The notes under the pieces were generated by a model that ran no database searches, had not been told where the DNA came from, and saw nothing but the letters and a program-made list of their open reading frames with translations. The position numbers and the translations under genes are program-made. From Melitaea cinxia (Eukaryota; Arthropoda; Insecta; Lepidoptera; Nymphalidae), in NCBI RefSeq assembly GCF_905220565.1, contig NC_059423.1, positions 6,692,001 to 6,756,000 on the forward strand: 64,000 bases of DNA, given 5' to 3'. Positions 21,108-33,200 of this stretch are shown here, piece after piece (the stretch's first letter is position 1; each line of letters begins with the position of its first letter).

Positions 21108-21195
21108 TGTTTAGCTGTGATCTTCTGTAAGGCCGAGGTACTTCCCCAGTCGGGCTACTACAGCAGGATATTTTATGCAGTGTCCTACCTCAGTT
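21108..21195 (+). repeat. CAAGCGTAC-family repeat, 3' end only
   Basis: TTTAGCTGTGATCTTCTGTA, GGCCGAGGTACTTCCCCAG and TGTCCTACCTCAGTT. Confidence 0.55.
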
Positions 21196-21368
21196 AAAAA
21201 AGTCCCCATTGGTAAATTACCTAACATGTTATAAAAAATTTCCTATAATATGTAATATACTCACACCACTGCGACGTTTCCACGTCTCCCTTCTCTTCAA
21301 CCTCGGCATACTATTATAGTTTGACATTTTCACTAACTACACTTATTAACAACACACTTATTAACACA

Positions 21369-21496
21369 TTTATTACTGTTTCTTACACTTCACTTTTACA
21401 TTTATTGCCGTTTCTTACACTTCACTTTTACATTTATTGCCGTTTCTTACACTTCACTTTTACACTTAGTAACATTTTTTACACTTCATTTTTATA
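21369..21496. repeat. 32-bp tandem repeat, four copies
   Basis: Four consecutive 32-bp units built on TTTATTGCCGTTTCTTACAC plus TTCACTTTTACA. Units 2 and 3 are identical, unit 1 has two changes and unit 4 is diverged. Confidence 0.85.
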
Positions 21497-21799
21497 ATTA
21501 ACAATTTTATCTGTCACTGTCTTTTGTAGAGTAAATTATTTTACATATTTTAGTTCAGTTTTTATTACTATTTTTTGAACTGCAACGAAATATTAATCAA
21601 TATTTTATTTAATAAAAAAATATTATTACTGTACTCACTATTATTTATTGGTGTTCATTTATTAACATACTTAACGAGTAAAAGTAATTTTACCTATTCT
21701 GACTTTATTTTAACATATTTATAATATAAAATGGTTTATTAAATATAGAAAAATAGATTAATTTTGCATATACATGTACATTTAACGTTTTTATTTACT
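21497..21799. other. AT-rich stretch, no gene seen
   Basis: Nothing was recognised. Confidence 0.4.
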
Positions 21800-21800
21800 A

Positions 21801-22330
21801 CTAGCTGACCCGGCGAAATTCATACTGTAAATTTTGCATATAAAATTTATCGATAATTGCTTTATTTTATTTTCAAAATTTTCTTTTATACAAACTTTGT
21901 CTTTAAAAAGAACAAAAAAAAAAAACAATTATCCAATTTCAATTGTTTGGAAGCTATGAAATGCTTGCATTATTAAATGCAATGTATGCATACTTGAATG
22001 CATGAATGCTTGCTTAATTTAAATGCAAAATTTTTCATACATTTTCTGGTTATTTCACATCTATTGGGCGGTAGGTACTCGCGCGTGGTAAACGGGTTCC
22101 GCGTAAATCCCCCTTTCGCGAGAATCCCGGGACAAAAAGTAGTCTTCATATTGCACATTATCCACAACCTACTCTATCTTTCAGTAAAAATCCCATAAAA
22201 ATCGGTTTAGTCGATGATTCGAAAACATTTTAAAATCGTTTTTCAGTTTTTTAGTATCTAAATAACTATATACACCTGAAAAAACAGTTATTTTGATATC
22301 ACAGACAGATACTTTAATTTTACTCATATG
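21801..22330 (-). repeat. Helitron-like remnants
   Basis: 21801 starts CTAGCTGACCCGGCGAA, a reverse Helitron 3' end. 22080-22230 carries CGCGTGGTAAACGGGTTCCG, GGGACAAAAAGTAGTC and ATCGGTTTAGTCGATGATTC, typical of the same group. Boundaries are unclear. Confidence 0.45.
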
Positions 22331-22574
22331 TATAGATCAAAATAGTCCTGCTACTTCGTATTTTTCGCTAATACTTAAAAAATTCCTTATCAATATTTAT
22401 ACATACAATTGACCGAATTCTGTCAATAATATCAACTACAAAGATTCCATTCAAAAGAGTAATTCTTTATCAATACAGATAAATAATAAAATTGATAAAA
22501 ACTAATAGTACAAGCTTTATAACTAAAAAAAAAACATGTTTTGTAAACTAATTCCAATGCTCTATTTATTTTAT

Positions 22575-22830
22575 ACTTTTCAAACCGACTTCGTAAAAGG
22601 AGGCTCTCGATTCGACTGTACTTTTTCATATGTTGTTACCTCATAACTTTCTCCCGGATGTACCGATTTTGATGATTCTTTTTTTAATCGAAAGCCGGTG
22701 CTTGTCGTGTGGTGCCAATTAAATTAAATCGAGGTCTGACGAGTACTTTTTTATTTATCTCTAACAATGTGTATGTGACTGTATATCCGACTACCTACGT
22801 TGTATTACTGTTCCACGTAGTTTTTGAAGT
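22575..22830 (+). repeat. ACCGACTTC-family repeat
   Basis: AACCGACTTCGTAAAAGGAGG, GGATGTACCGATTTTGATG, AATCGAAAGCCGGTGCTTG and ACTACCTACGTTGTATTACT. Confidence 0.6.
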
Positions 22831-22887
22831 AAAGTTGCAGATGAGCGTTTAATATCCGTGCCTATTGAAGACTAGAGTATTTTTAAC

Positions 22888-23155
22888 CGACTTTTAAAAG
22901 GAGGAGGTTTCTCAATTCGACTGTATACTATATTTCAATTTTTTCGTGTGTATTCGCGGATAACTTTGTCGTTTATGAACCGATTTTGATAACTCTTTTT
23001 TTTTTGTTTGAAAGGAGATATTCTATGGGTGGTACCATGATAATAAAACCAGGATCTGATGATGGCATCTCAGAGAAATCGAGATTTTTGCCGTCTACTT
23101 ACGTTTTGTATTACGTGTCGATGTAATTGAAATCTATTTTTTTTTTTCGTTTGCT
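22888..23155 (+). repeat. ACCGACTTC-family repeat
   Basis: AACCGACTTTTAAAAGGAGG, GTGTATTCGCGGATAACTTT, GATGATGGCATCTCAGAG and GTCGATGTAATTGAAATC. It lies directly after the copy at 22575. Confidence 0.6.
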
Positions 23156-23344
23156 AGCTCAATCTTAAGTCTTGTTGCTCAAATGTTAGGCATTGTGAAG
23201 ATAATTGTTGTATAAACACAGGCGTATTTCTGTGTTACGTAATCTTGATGGACTGACAAACGGTTTGTAAATATTATTACTATCTTTGTTTATGCCATGT
23301 ATTGTATGTGCCATGCGGCATTACGTTAATATGAAGAAAAAAAA

Positions 23345-23640
23345 ATAACATAAAAAATAGCTTATAAGCCTCGGTAAATGAGCCACCAAACACAAAAATA
23401 ATTTTTCAAATTGATTCAGTAACTTCTAAGATTAGCGCGTTTAAATAAACTTTTCAGCTTTATAATATTACTAGCTGTGCCTAGCGATGTCCCTCGGTTT
23501 CACCTGTGTTAATTTGAGGCTTACTTGGTAAATGGGTTATTCAACACGAAAATAATTTTTCGATTCCAACCAGTTGTACCGGATATTAGTGCATTTAAAC
23601 CAATAAACAAACTTCAACTTTATAATATTAGTACAGATAG
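23345..23640 (-). repeat. Two Lep1-like Helitron fragments, reverse
   Basis: The second starts CTAGCTGTGCCTAGCGATG at about 23471 and runs to ACTTTATAATATTAGTACAG. The first (23345-23465) shows the same CAAAAATAATTTTTCAA and GATTAGCGCGTTTAAA motifs. Confidence 0.55.
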
Positions 23641-24224
23641 ATCGTAGTTCAGATTTACCCACTAAAAACCTAGAACAGTAATATAAACTTAAAAAAAAAC
23701 CACTTATTTCTTTTGAAAGAGATTAAAAAAAATATATAATTATAATATTTGACCTCGTTTGCTCGTGCTTCCTTTTTATTAATTATTTTTAAGATATTTT
23801 TAAAACAGTTTCATTTTAATTTTTAAATTCCAATTTCAAAATATTGTACAAAATTTTTCATCTATTAATATTACCAATGCAACTGATTACAATTTTTTAT
23901 CACTGACGCACACAACCACACACTTGTATACCTACATATACATACGCAAACACATTAACACAAAACCTACACGCTCATCACTATTTTACGCGTTCCAAAT
24001 TCAATTAATTTTTATAAATATTTTATTAATACACTCAACACTATTCAATACGTTCGAAATTCAAATTTAATTAACATGACAAATCTAGCGTCCACAGCGG
24101 TGTACACCTGTAAACTGACTGAACGATAAACAGATAAGGCGAGTTGATATCATTTGTACACAAAACATTGTGTATGTTAGGACTTGTTTACACTTACGGT
24201 ACGTATTTATTACAATATAAAAAA
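23641..24224. other. AT-rich stretch, no gene seen
   Basis: A diverged direct repeat is present (CACTATTTTACGCGTTCCAAA near 23980 and CACTATTCAATACGTTCGAAA near 24040). No gene. Confidence 0.4.
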
Positions 24225-24227
24225 AAC

Positions 24228-24455
24228 TAGCTCTGTCCCGCGGTTTCACCCGCGTTGTTATAAAGCCTATTATATATATTATAGGCTCCCTTCTGGTCTC
24301 TGGCTAGGCAGTCTATAGCCTTCCTCGGGAATTGGACTATTTTTATTCAGGAAATGGAATTTTTCAATTTGAACCAGTAATTCCTGAGATTAGCGCGTTT
24401 AAACAAACACAATTTTTTTGTGTTTCATCTTCAGATTTATAATAATATTAAAATT
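24228..24455 (-). repeat. Lep1-like Helitron, reverse
   Basis: CTAGCTCTGTCCCGCGG, TTTCACCCGCGTTGTTATAA, CAGTAATTCCTGAGATTAGC and GCGTTTAAACAAACACAA. Confidence 0.6.
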
Positions 24456-24569
24456 ATTTTACTATTATTTATTTATTATTTGTGTACTTTAAGCGACTTC
24501 AAAAAAAAAAAAGAAAAAAATGAGGAGAGGGTTCCCAATTCAAGTGCATTTTTTTTTATATTCTTTATA

Positions 24570-24815
24570 CAACTAGGTCGGTAAGCGTACAGCTCATCTT
24601 ATGGTAAGCGATTATCGTAGCTTATAGGCGTCTGCAACACCAGAAGCCTAACCTAACCCTCGACGCTCCCTAGGAACTTTCAGAACTCACACAGGAACAT
24701 CACACTACTTGAAAACAGAATTATTTAGCTGTAATCTTTTGTAAGATCGAGGTACTTTCACAGTCGGGCAGCACTAGATTTTCAGCAGCTCTTCTTTCTG
24801 CTGTGCCCTTCAATT
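24570..24815 (+). repeat. CAAGCGTAC-family repeat
   Basis: ACTAGGTCGGTAAGCGTAC, CGTAGCTTATAGGCGTCTGC, CACACAGGAACATCACAC and TTTAGCTGTAATCTTTTG. Confidence 0.6.
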
Positions 24816-25112
24816 TTTATTAATACGATTGTGAGTTACAATGATTGATGATGATTACTTTTTATTTTAGTATTTATTTTAAAATACTATAAGAATTTAG
24901 GCACTCAATTGATTACCTGCACTCTCTCCTCTGGTCTCGCTCTCCTATTGGCTAGCGACAACCAATCAGAATTGAGTGTGGTGGTAGTGTTGAGTTGGTA
25001 TTTTTCGTTCAAAGATTCGGAGACGGTTAACTAGTTAGTATTCTGGTACCAGAGCTCGTAACGAGCAGTATTCTAATATATTCTATTATATACTGCATTG
25101 GATTAAATTTAA

Positions 25113-25327
25113 TCTTCTTATATATAAAATTCTCGTGTCACAATGTTAGTTACAATACTCCTCCAAAACGACTGGACCGATTTTTATGAAATTTTGTGTG
25201 CATATCGGGTAGCTCTGAGAATCGGCCAACGTTTATTTTTATACCCCTAAGTTATAGTAGGGGGGGGGGGGGGGGGTTAAGGGAGTTTATAACATATATG
25301 GCAAATAACGTTTGCGGGTTCAGCTAG
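25113..25327 (+). mobile_element. Non-autonomous Helitron
   Basis: Third copy of the family at 5263-5469: TTATATATAAAATTCTCGTG start, G run at 25260-25276, and end GCAAATAACGTTTGCGG followed by TTCAGCTAG. The start base is uncertain by 3 nt. Confidence 0.75.
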
Positions 25328-25489
25328 TAAGTTTATATTAAGGTGTTTCATTTCATAAAACTAGTATGCTAAATAACCGTACGATCCGCCTGTGAGGTAA
25401 CGGTAACCAACCATAGACTGCACCCAACACTACGACCATCAAAGGGAGTTACTGCTCTTGACAACATAGCGCATCTCCAGAAGCTGTCC

Positions 25490-25625
25490 ACAACACCACA
25501 GGAATACAACGCTACTTGAGGAGCAGTTTTATTTAGCTGTGATCTTTTGTAAGTTGGAGGTACTTCATCAGTTGGGTCACTCCAGATATCGAGCAAGATA
25601 TAACTTGCTGGGCATGTACCCATGA
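25490..25625 (+). repeat. CAAGCGTAC-family repeat, 3' half
   Basis: ACACCACAGGAATACAACGC, TTAGCTGTGATCTTTTGTA and a diverged TATAACTTGCTGGGCATG. Confidence 0.55.
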
Positions 25626-25654
25626 TTTATAGAGTGCCAAAGTTAACTCGAAGA

Positions 25655-25825
25655 AGTCCGACATAGCTGTCTGTATGCTTAGATCTTTAAACTACTCAAC
25701 GGATTTTGATACCGTTTTCTTTAGTAAATAGAGTGATTCTAAAGGAACATTTATATGTATAATACATGCATAATATAGTACAGGAACACTGATAGTTTTT
25801 ACAACCGTGCGCAGCTGGGGTATGT
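25655..25825 (+). repeat. Helitron-like repeat (ACGGATTTTGATG type)
   Basis: AGCTGTCTGTATGCTTAG, CAACGGATTTTGATACCG and AATACATGCATAATATAGTA. Nearly the same as 6835-7025. Confidence 0.6.
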
Positions 25826-27315
25826 CTATAGTGAAATATAAATTGCCATTAAAATACTTAAATAATCTACATACTTTTTGTTATTGTAAAAGATCCTATA
25901 TTCTACGTGCCCAAGGGCTCCATAGATGGCAACACAAGAACAGACAACAGACGACAAGCACAGTTTTACCACGCCATAAAACATGTCTACCGAATCTTAA
26001 GTCCCCACTTCCATTGTATTCTTTATAAGTAAAATGAATGGCTATATTAATGTTATGTCTCTGTACATAATATATTTATACATAAATAGCTGGCCTGGCG
26101 AACTTCGTATCGCTTTTTTTTCTTAAATATAATAATTACATATATCAAAATAAAATATAGCCTATCTTTCAAGTTGGATCAAACCGCGCACGGTGTGCAA
26201 ATTTGATTCAAATCGGTTAAGTAGTTGAGGAGTCCATTGCGAACAAACAACGTGACGCGTATATATTAAGATGTCTGTCATAAGTTAGTGTTATCAGGGG
26301 CGGCTTTACGGCACTCAGGGGCGCAGACACATCCACATACATACATAAAAGTAAAAAAAAAACATATAATATATTGTTGATATTTGCGTCGCAGATTTTA
26401 GACTGAGCTTTTCATTCAACAAAAGCCAAGGCGCCAAGGAATAAAGTGCATTTCCGAGCGCTACATAGGTCAACCCCTGTGTTTTGTGGCAGTTTTAATT
26501 ATTATATTGATTTTATTTTGTATTATATTGTATTCAAGCTTATAAGATGCTGCCAGGGCCGGATTTAGAGGTCTGGAGACCACGGGGTAACAAAGAAGTG
26601 GAGCCCCCTTGGTCCCAAATTATTTTCCAAATAAAATAAACAATTTTTTTAAATGTAAAATGCGAAAGAAATATGAAAGGAAAAATTGTTTACTAGTGTT
26701 TACTAGTCTGAATTTAAATTTTTTTCCGAAGTCGGGTAAATTGTAGGGTCTCTAATTGTCTCTTTTATGGAGGACCCGGGCTGCCCCGGTTGCCCTAAGT
26801 AATTGAATATACTTCAAGTTGGAACTTCAGATGGCCAAGCATTTAGAAAAAAATGTTTTAATGCAGCTCTAGTTAAATAAAGAAAATCAATTATAAGCCC
26901 TTTGCTAACGAGTGGTATATATGTATACAGAACATGTACTATTATCTCTTTAGTTGGTGTATTATTCAATATAAAAAAAAAATTATATAAAGTGTACTTA
27001 CAAAGCCGCTTTTTGCTTTCTCATGGCGGGACATTTTTTTTCTGTTGACATTCAGGTGCACCATTCTAAAAACAGAAAAAATATAATATTGTCAAAAAAA
27101 AAAATACATTACAGTAGCCATTTTAAATGTTTTTAGTGACAATAAAAATCGATCTTATATTTCTAATAAAAAATGTGGCCAGTTCTTATTACGTATTATG
27201 GTTTTACAAGTTTTTAAAAGAATAACAGTTGAGAGTTTTATCCAATCTTCTCTGCAGAATCTACATTCCGAATTGGTTACTACATTAACTATAATCTTAT
27301 ATTATTATCTTTTTT
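25826..27315. other. No gene seen; Helitron end and possible hAT-MITE pieces
   Basis: A reverse Helitron end lies at about 26089 (TAGCTGGCCTGGCGAAC). CAGGGGCGGCTTTACGG at 26296 and CAGGGCCGGATTTAGAGG at 26554 resemble the ends of hAT MITEs, but no partner ends with target duplications were found. Confidence 0.35.
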
Positions 27316-27385
27316 TGGCTTGATTCGGCCTGTAACATCCCACAGCTGGGCGTAGGCCTTTCTCCGTGCAGAAGGGTCTGAGCTC
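27316..27385 (-). repeat. tRNA-derived SINE tail, reverse
   Basis: TTCGGCCTGTAACATCCCAC, AGCTGGGCGTAGGCC and TCTCCGTGCAGAAGGGTC. Confidence 0.5.
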
Positions 27386-27689
27386 ACCTCGTTGTTTCAA
27401 ATTGTACATATTAATTGTAACGAAAATATAGTATCGTCAAAACTTTACAATAGTGTCTGAATGGATATACAGGAGTCTGTGAAGGATATCTAGTGTAACA
27501 TAACATTATTTGAACATAATCTGGTATGTTCTAATGCAGTGGCAAGATTCACGCCTATTTCGCACATATACTTAATTCGTTGTTTGAATTGTCATACATT
27601 GTTTTTGTGTGGTTGTCATTTTAAAGATTTTAAAAGATGTTAGTCATAATATAAGTGTACATTTTGGATAATCGTGATTCGTTCGTTGG

Positions 27690-27745
27690 CACTGTTTATA
27701 GTGGTCCTGTTTTCTGCTCCGGGGGTTGTGGGTCCGATTCACTCT
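27690..27745 (+). repeat. SINE head fragment (CGTTGGC type)
   Basis: TTTATAGTGGTCCTG, TTTTCTGCTCCGGGGG and TTGTGGGTCCGATTCA, the same head as 5852-5965. Confidence 0.55.
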
Positions 27746-29045
27746 TAAACAAATTCTTCAGCTTTACAATATCTATTATATTAGTATAGATTTATCTATT
27801 CATTCTTATATTGAATATTAGCCATTCTTATGATGAGGAAAAAGGATAATTTGTGACTTATTTATATATCTTAAAATTAATTAATAATAAGCTAATCATG
27901 CTAACTATGACTGTTTTGTCATTATGTTTATTTGTATGTTTATTTGCAAACTAGACGTCCAGTACAGTTTTACATATGTTTACAAGTCTTAAGTTTAATT
28001 TTTAGTCATTTATAAAATAAGATTCATTTAAAAATAATACTTTTTCATATTAAAAACTTAAGTCTATTTATTTAGGATGTTTCAATGATAGTAAACATAC
28101 TTTGACCTTTGAATAAAATTCTGTGTATTTTAAATATTTGTTTGTAAGATATTTATAAATTTTATAGCAAAATCCAACAAAATAATATAAATATATAAAC
28201 GAATTCCGATGCTAATAAAATATGACATTAATATATAGCGTCGAAATCTTTATTTATTTAATTTGCATCGCATCAATAAATAAAGTTTTGTAATAAAAAG
28301 TTGCAATATCGTTTAATTGACGCAACCGAAGGCTATGGTCCCGCCAAATGTTCGTACAAATCGAGGTCGAAACGTAAACGACCAACAAAACTTCATATCC
28401 TACTGACAGAAAACTAGGTTGTATATCTCAAAATATACTATATAACAGCAAAAAAGAAAGAGCTAAAGAAGTATATACGGGTCTATTATCATCTAACGGC
28501 CTCGCCCGTTAAGTAACGCTGTGTTTTCTATACTAAAAACCTAAAAACACGACTACATACTCGACTCAGGACTAACCCAGTCATAACCTAAACAAACTTT
28601 CTTGAACAAAGTATTTATCATATCACTAGATAAAGGCTAGATAGTATGTGTACTTTACCACTAAATAAAGCGTGATTTAATTTTAAATAACTTCACAAAC
28701 ATCACTTTTTGATAAAAACATGATAGATAACACAAACAACGGTTAGATTACACACATAAGCACGAACTAGTGATGTCATACTTTTTTTTTCATTACGAAT
28801 TTACGATACGATTTCTGATTCGTCAACCGTCATCGACTTCATAGTGACATTGCATAGTGATGTCTCTCATGTCAAATTACGTCAGTATGTCAAATTAGTG
28901 TATTTGTGAAGATTGTTACTATTTCAGAAAAAAGAAAATAATTTTTATAGCGTTAAATATTTTTCTTTTGTATTGGATACTTTATTAATAGGTTTTCTTT
29001 TGTTTTGTCGCTAAAAGCAAATTTTCCTTTTATTTAATTATATAT
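27746..29045. other. AT-rich stretch, no gene seen
   Basis: Nothing was recognised on either strand. Confidence 0.4.
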
Positions 29046-29049
29046 GTTA

Positions 29050-29945
29050 CTAGCTGTGCCCGCGGCTTCGCCCGCGTTGAAAATAATATGTCACAAAGTT
29101 TTCCCAGCAAACTTCCAGTGAAACTCTCATCAAAATCGGCTTAGCCGTTCCGTAAATCTTCCTCTTGCCGATGGTGGAGCCCTCTCTCCAATGGTGCAAC
29201 CGCATCAAAATCCGTTCAGTAAATTTAGAACGAATCGATCACATACACTTTTAGGGACTTTGTTTTATAATACACTAACAGTTGCCCGCGACTACGTCCG
29301 CGTGGTTATGAAGATATGCATTACTATTACGATGCTTAACGCAACTTATTTTTTTATTTCAGTCACTTAAAATGCTTATCAAACGGAATAACTTTTTAAA
29401 AGGCACAATTTAGTATAATTTAATAGTTATTTTTATAAAACCTCTCGATACACCACATTTTTGTTTTATTTTTAGGCTGTATAGGTTTCATACAAACTAT
29501 CAACCCCAATTAAACCCCCTTAGCGGTGGAATATCGTAAAATCCGTTCTTAGCGGAAGTCTGCTAACTATAATCTACCTCCCTGAAAAATTTTATATTCG
29601 TCCAACCTGAATGGATAGACCATCCAAAGGTTTTGGAGTTCTCGTTATGAGTGAGTTAGTGACCTTTCTCTTTTATATATATAGATTACGATGCATTATT
29701 TGGATACCTCCTCACCATCTACAGAGCATATATTTTTTTAAATATCAAGTCTCTTACTTCAAAAACATAAGACTTTCATACAAACTTCCGACCCCCGTTT
29801 TATCCCTTTAGGTGTCGATTTTCGTAAAATCAGTTCTTAGCGGATGGCCCTATAAGGAACCTACCTGCCAAATTTCAACTTTGTAGCTGTTATAGTTTTG
29901 GAGATTTCGTGATGAGTGAGTGACCTTTCGCTTTTATATATATTA
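29050..29945 (-). repeat. Helitron-type repeats, reverse, at least two adjoining
   Basis: The first starts CTAGCTGTGCCCGCGGCTTC at 29050 with a CGCGG hairpin and runs to about 29275. The second begins near 29281 with GTTGCCCGCGACTACGTCC and runs to about 29945. It carries two diverged copies of a GTAAAATC-GTTCTTAGCGGA-GAGTGAGTGACC block, near 29535-29660 and 29825-29930. Confidence 0.55.
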
Positions 29946-30110
29946 TAGATTATAGATTATTCAGACATAATAAACTCTTTACAGAATAAGATTCTCTTTT
30001 TAAAAAACTTCTCAAGATTTTTCTTTTGTTCTATTTCAATTCTTTCATTAGATAGAAATTATTTGCTGATTCACAATTTTTCGGATTAGATTGTTTTTAT
30101 AAATTTTAAA

Positions 30111-30231
30111 ATGGATAACACTAATCAAGAAACCAAAAAATGTTATTGTGCCCGATGTTTTCTCCCAATAAATTCAGAAGATAAGGTTGATATTGAAGAT
30201 CAGAATTTCCACAGAATCTGTAGTATGTGCT
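30111..30231 (+). CDS. LIM gene exon 1
   Basis: Starts at ATG 30111 and ends with T, phase 1, before donor GTAAGT. It encodes the first zinc-binding half of LIM1 (CARC and HRICSMC). An upstream non-coding exon cannot be excluded. Confidence 0.75.
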
Positions 30232-33200
30232 GTAAGTTTAACAAAAGATTTTATTTTATTTTTTGATTATCATGTACAATATAGGTACATTTTTTTATCG
30301 GAGGTTAAATTTTTGTTAAACCCCGCTGTAACCTTTAAGGTTAGAGTAACGCTTGGCTCCGGCGCTGCGGGAAGTGCAGCCCTTCCGCCCTTGCGTGCGA
30401 AAGCACGCTCACTCATGCTCCGTTCCGCAGTGACTTCAGCGACCAGCCTCAGCCGCTCCTCTACGCATTCGTTCGCGCGCTTTCGCACCTCGGGCGAGGG
30501 CTGCCCTCCCTCCGCGCCTCCGGCTTAAAAAAAAACACTCTAGGGGTAGGGCAGACCAAGACCACGTGGACAGTGGGGTGCTCCGATTCGGTTTTGGGTA
30601 TTTTTCGAATTTCTAAACCTATATTCTAGCACGCAATGTTACTAATTTTATTGATATATTATGTCTGGCGCGTTATTTTGTTTAAAAGTGTCAATATGTC
30701 AGTCGTTAAAGGTCAGTTCGTATCGTATTTTGATCTTGCAGTAAAGATCGTTTTTACGTAAATATGTTCGAAAATAACGCGTGATAGTCGCAGTACGGAG
30801 CATGAGTACACTTACCGCAGCACCGGAATTAAGGTAAAGTCAGAAATAACAAAAATTTAACCTCCGATAAAAAAATCTACCTATACTCGTATTGTACATC
30901 ATAGCCTTTTTTTATATATTGTTTCTAGGAATTACGATACTTATAATATTTTATAAAAAATACATCTACATATGTATTACATGTATTTATTTACATTGTG
31001 TATATGGTCAAAAAACTTTAGTCAAACTATATGCTATTAAAATAATAGTGCATATGTATGACGCCGCGTTGGCGCAACGGCAACAGCCATGGATTGTACC
31101 TGTTGCACTGGCGGTTGCGGGTATTGGCTCTACAGGTGTTTGCTGTGGTCTGCGTGTTTACGCAGTCCTTGTGGGTCTTCCCCACCGTGCCTCGAAAAGC
31201 ACGTTAAGCCGTCGGTCCTGATTGTTATCATGTACACCTGATAGCGATCGTTACTCATAGTAGGGAATATATCTGTCAACCCGCATTGGAGCAGCGTGGT
31301 GGATTAAGCTCTGAGCTCTCTCCTTCTCTTACATTGGGAAATGTAAACTTAAAGGTCCTTTTCATCGGTTGATAATAAATTTAAAAATGTTCAAATGTTT
31401 TAATAATAATAATGTTCTTTTTTGTATGCCATACAGAAAATTTTAACAATACAAAACGCTTATACCGTATTTAGTGAGCCCTGAGATAAAAGATAAATAG
31501 AACATAAAAGGGCACTTCAAAGGTGCCGACTCTCCATAAGAGCTGTGCCAACCTTACTCACCACAGGAACACTTTTTTTACATACAGTCACGGTCTTTTA
31601 TTCCTAAGGTAATTATACAAACAAATAAAACACCCAGACTCAGGCCAGAATCGAACCCACAATCCCCGGTCTATAAAGTAGGGCCACTACAAACTGCGCC
31701 AATGGGCTAGTCATAATAGTAAGATTAGAATACCTTTGCAGGTGTTTGTCGTACCATACCAAACTCATTAAAAATGTTTTACGGGCACGTATTTTGTAAT
31801 GACTGTTTTAAAATCCACGTGATGTCAAGGTTTAAGAATGACAACCCTCAGATGACCTCCAATAGCTGGTGGACGCAAGACGCCCCAGGACCTCAACCTC
31901 AAGAAAGTGAAAATAAAATAAACGAAGGTAAAATAAAATTATTTTTGTGCTCGATAGCCCATCTACCGAGGAAGCCTAAAGATCTTTCCCCTTAAAGTAA
32001 CGCGTGTGAAATCGCGGGGCACAGCTAGTAATATTATAAAGCTGAAAAGTTTATTTGTTTGAACGCGCAAATCTTAGAAAATATTGGTTCAAATTGAAAA
32101 ATTATTTTTCTGTTGGTTAGGTTAATTTAAAGAGCAGCTTAAGTTCGTTTGTAGACACATTTTACCTCCAAATCAGTTGGGGTACTTTTTTTTGTATATT
32201 ACGTTAACTGATAATGCACAAAAACTAATCATTACGATTTTTGTTTTTTAAGATAATGTTCCTGAAAAACCAATGGACGAGCCACCAAAGCGTTTTATAT
32301 GCGCTCGGTGCTTGCAATCGGTGGAAGAGAACCACAGAGTTACGATTGGTGATCAGAGCTTTCACGGGCAATGTGCTAAGTGCTGTGAGTTATTAGACCT
32401 TTTTATGTATGAATATAAAGAGACTGACTGATTAAAAAAAGAACAAAGTTCTAAATTGGACTGTATTTTTTCACGTGTTTTCTCATAACGTCATCACTTT
32501 TTTACCAATTTTGATTATTCTTTTTGTATTCGAAAGTTTATTATTTACTTGAAAAATGAAAACTTGAAACTAATCATGCATTCAGTAATAATTAAGCAAC
32601 TTACATCCAAAGATAGAGAGGGAGTCGTGAAAAATGTCTTATTTATGTAATTATTAATTTATCCAGATTTCTGCCACAAAGTCCCAACATCAAATTTGAA
32701 AATATACTACGGCCAAGTATTTTGTGAGGAATGTTTCCACCGCAACGTTCTCAATCGCAACCAAGACAATCCATCTGAATTCTTTAAGAACTGCTTCGAG
32801 CAGTGGCAAAATAACGCCCAGTTCGCTGAGAGCATGAGGGAATTTATGTCTGGTAATAAGGACACGACGCCCTTCATATTCATGATGCAAGGACATCAGC
32901 CCCCGTTCTGTCGATGTGGTACTGGTCCTAAAGAGTGGTGTCAACAAAATGAACCTCGTAAATGTAAGTATTAATTTGTTTACTTAAAATTTTTGTCGTA
33001 AAACGGATACGTGATCCTTCTAAATGCAACTGTTCTTTTTTTTGTTTTTTTTTTACCGATTTTGATGATTTTTATTCTTAAGTTGGTGTTTTTTTTTTTT
33101 GTGCCCACTTAAATATGAACGAAATCATACAAGTAGTATTTGAGTTGTCCCAAGTAATTTAAATAGTTTGTATTGTACTATACGTGACCGTGTAAATTGC

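Noticed and set aside
26554..26800. hAT MITE with CAGGGCCGG end
   Set aside because: Only one end is convincing and no 8-bp duplication was found.
30187..30528. 113-codon GC-rich ORF
   Set aside because: Starts in LIM intron 1 and crosses a TIR element. Opposite strand is also open because the GC-rich core lacks stops.
32690..32947. Reverse-strand ORF
   Set aside because: Antisense shadow of LIM exon 4.
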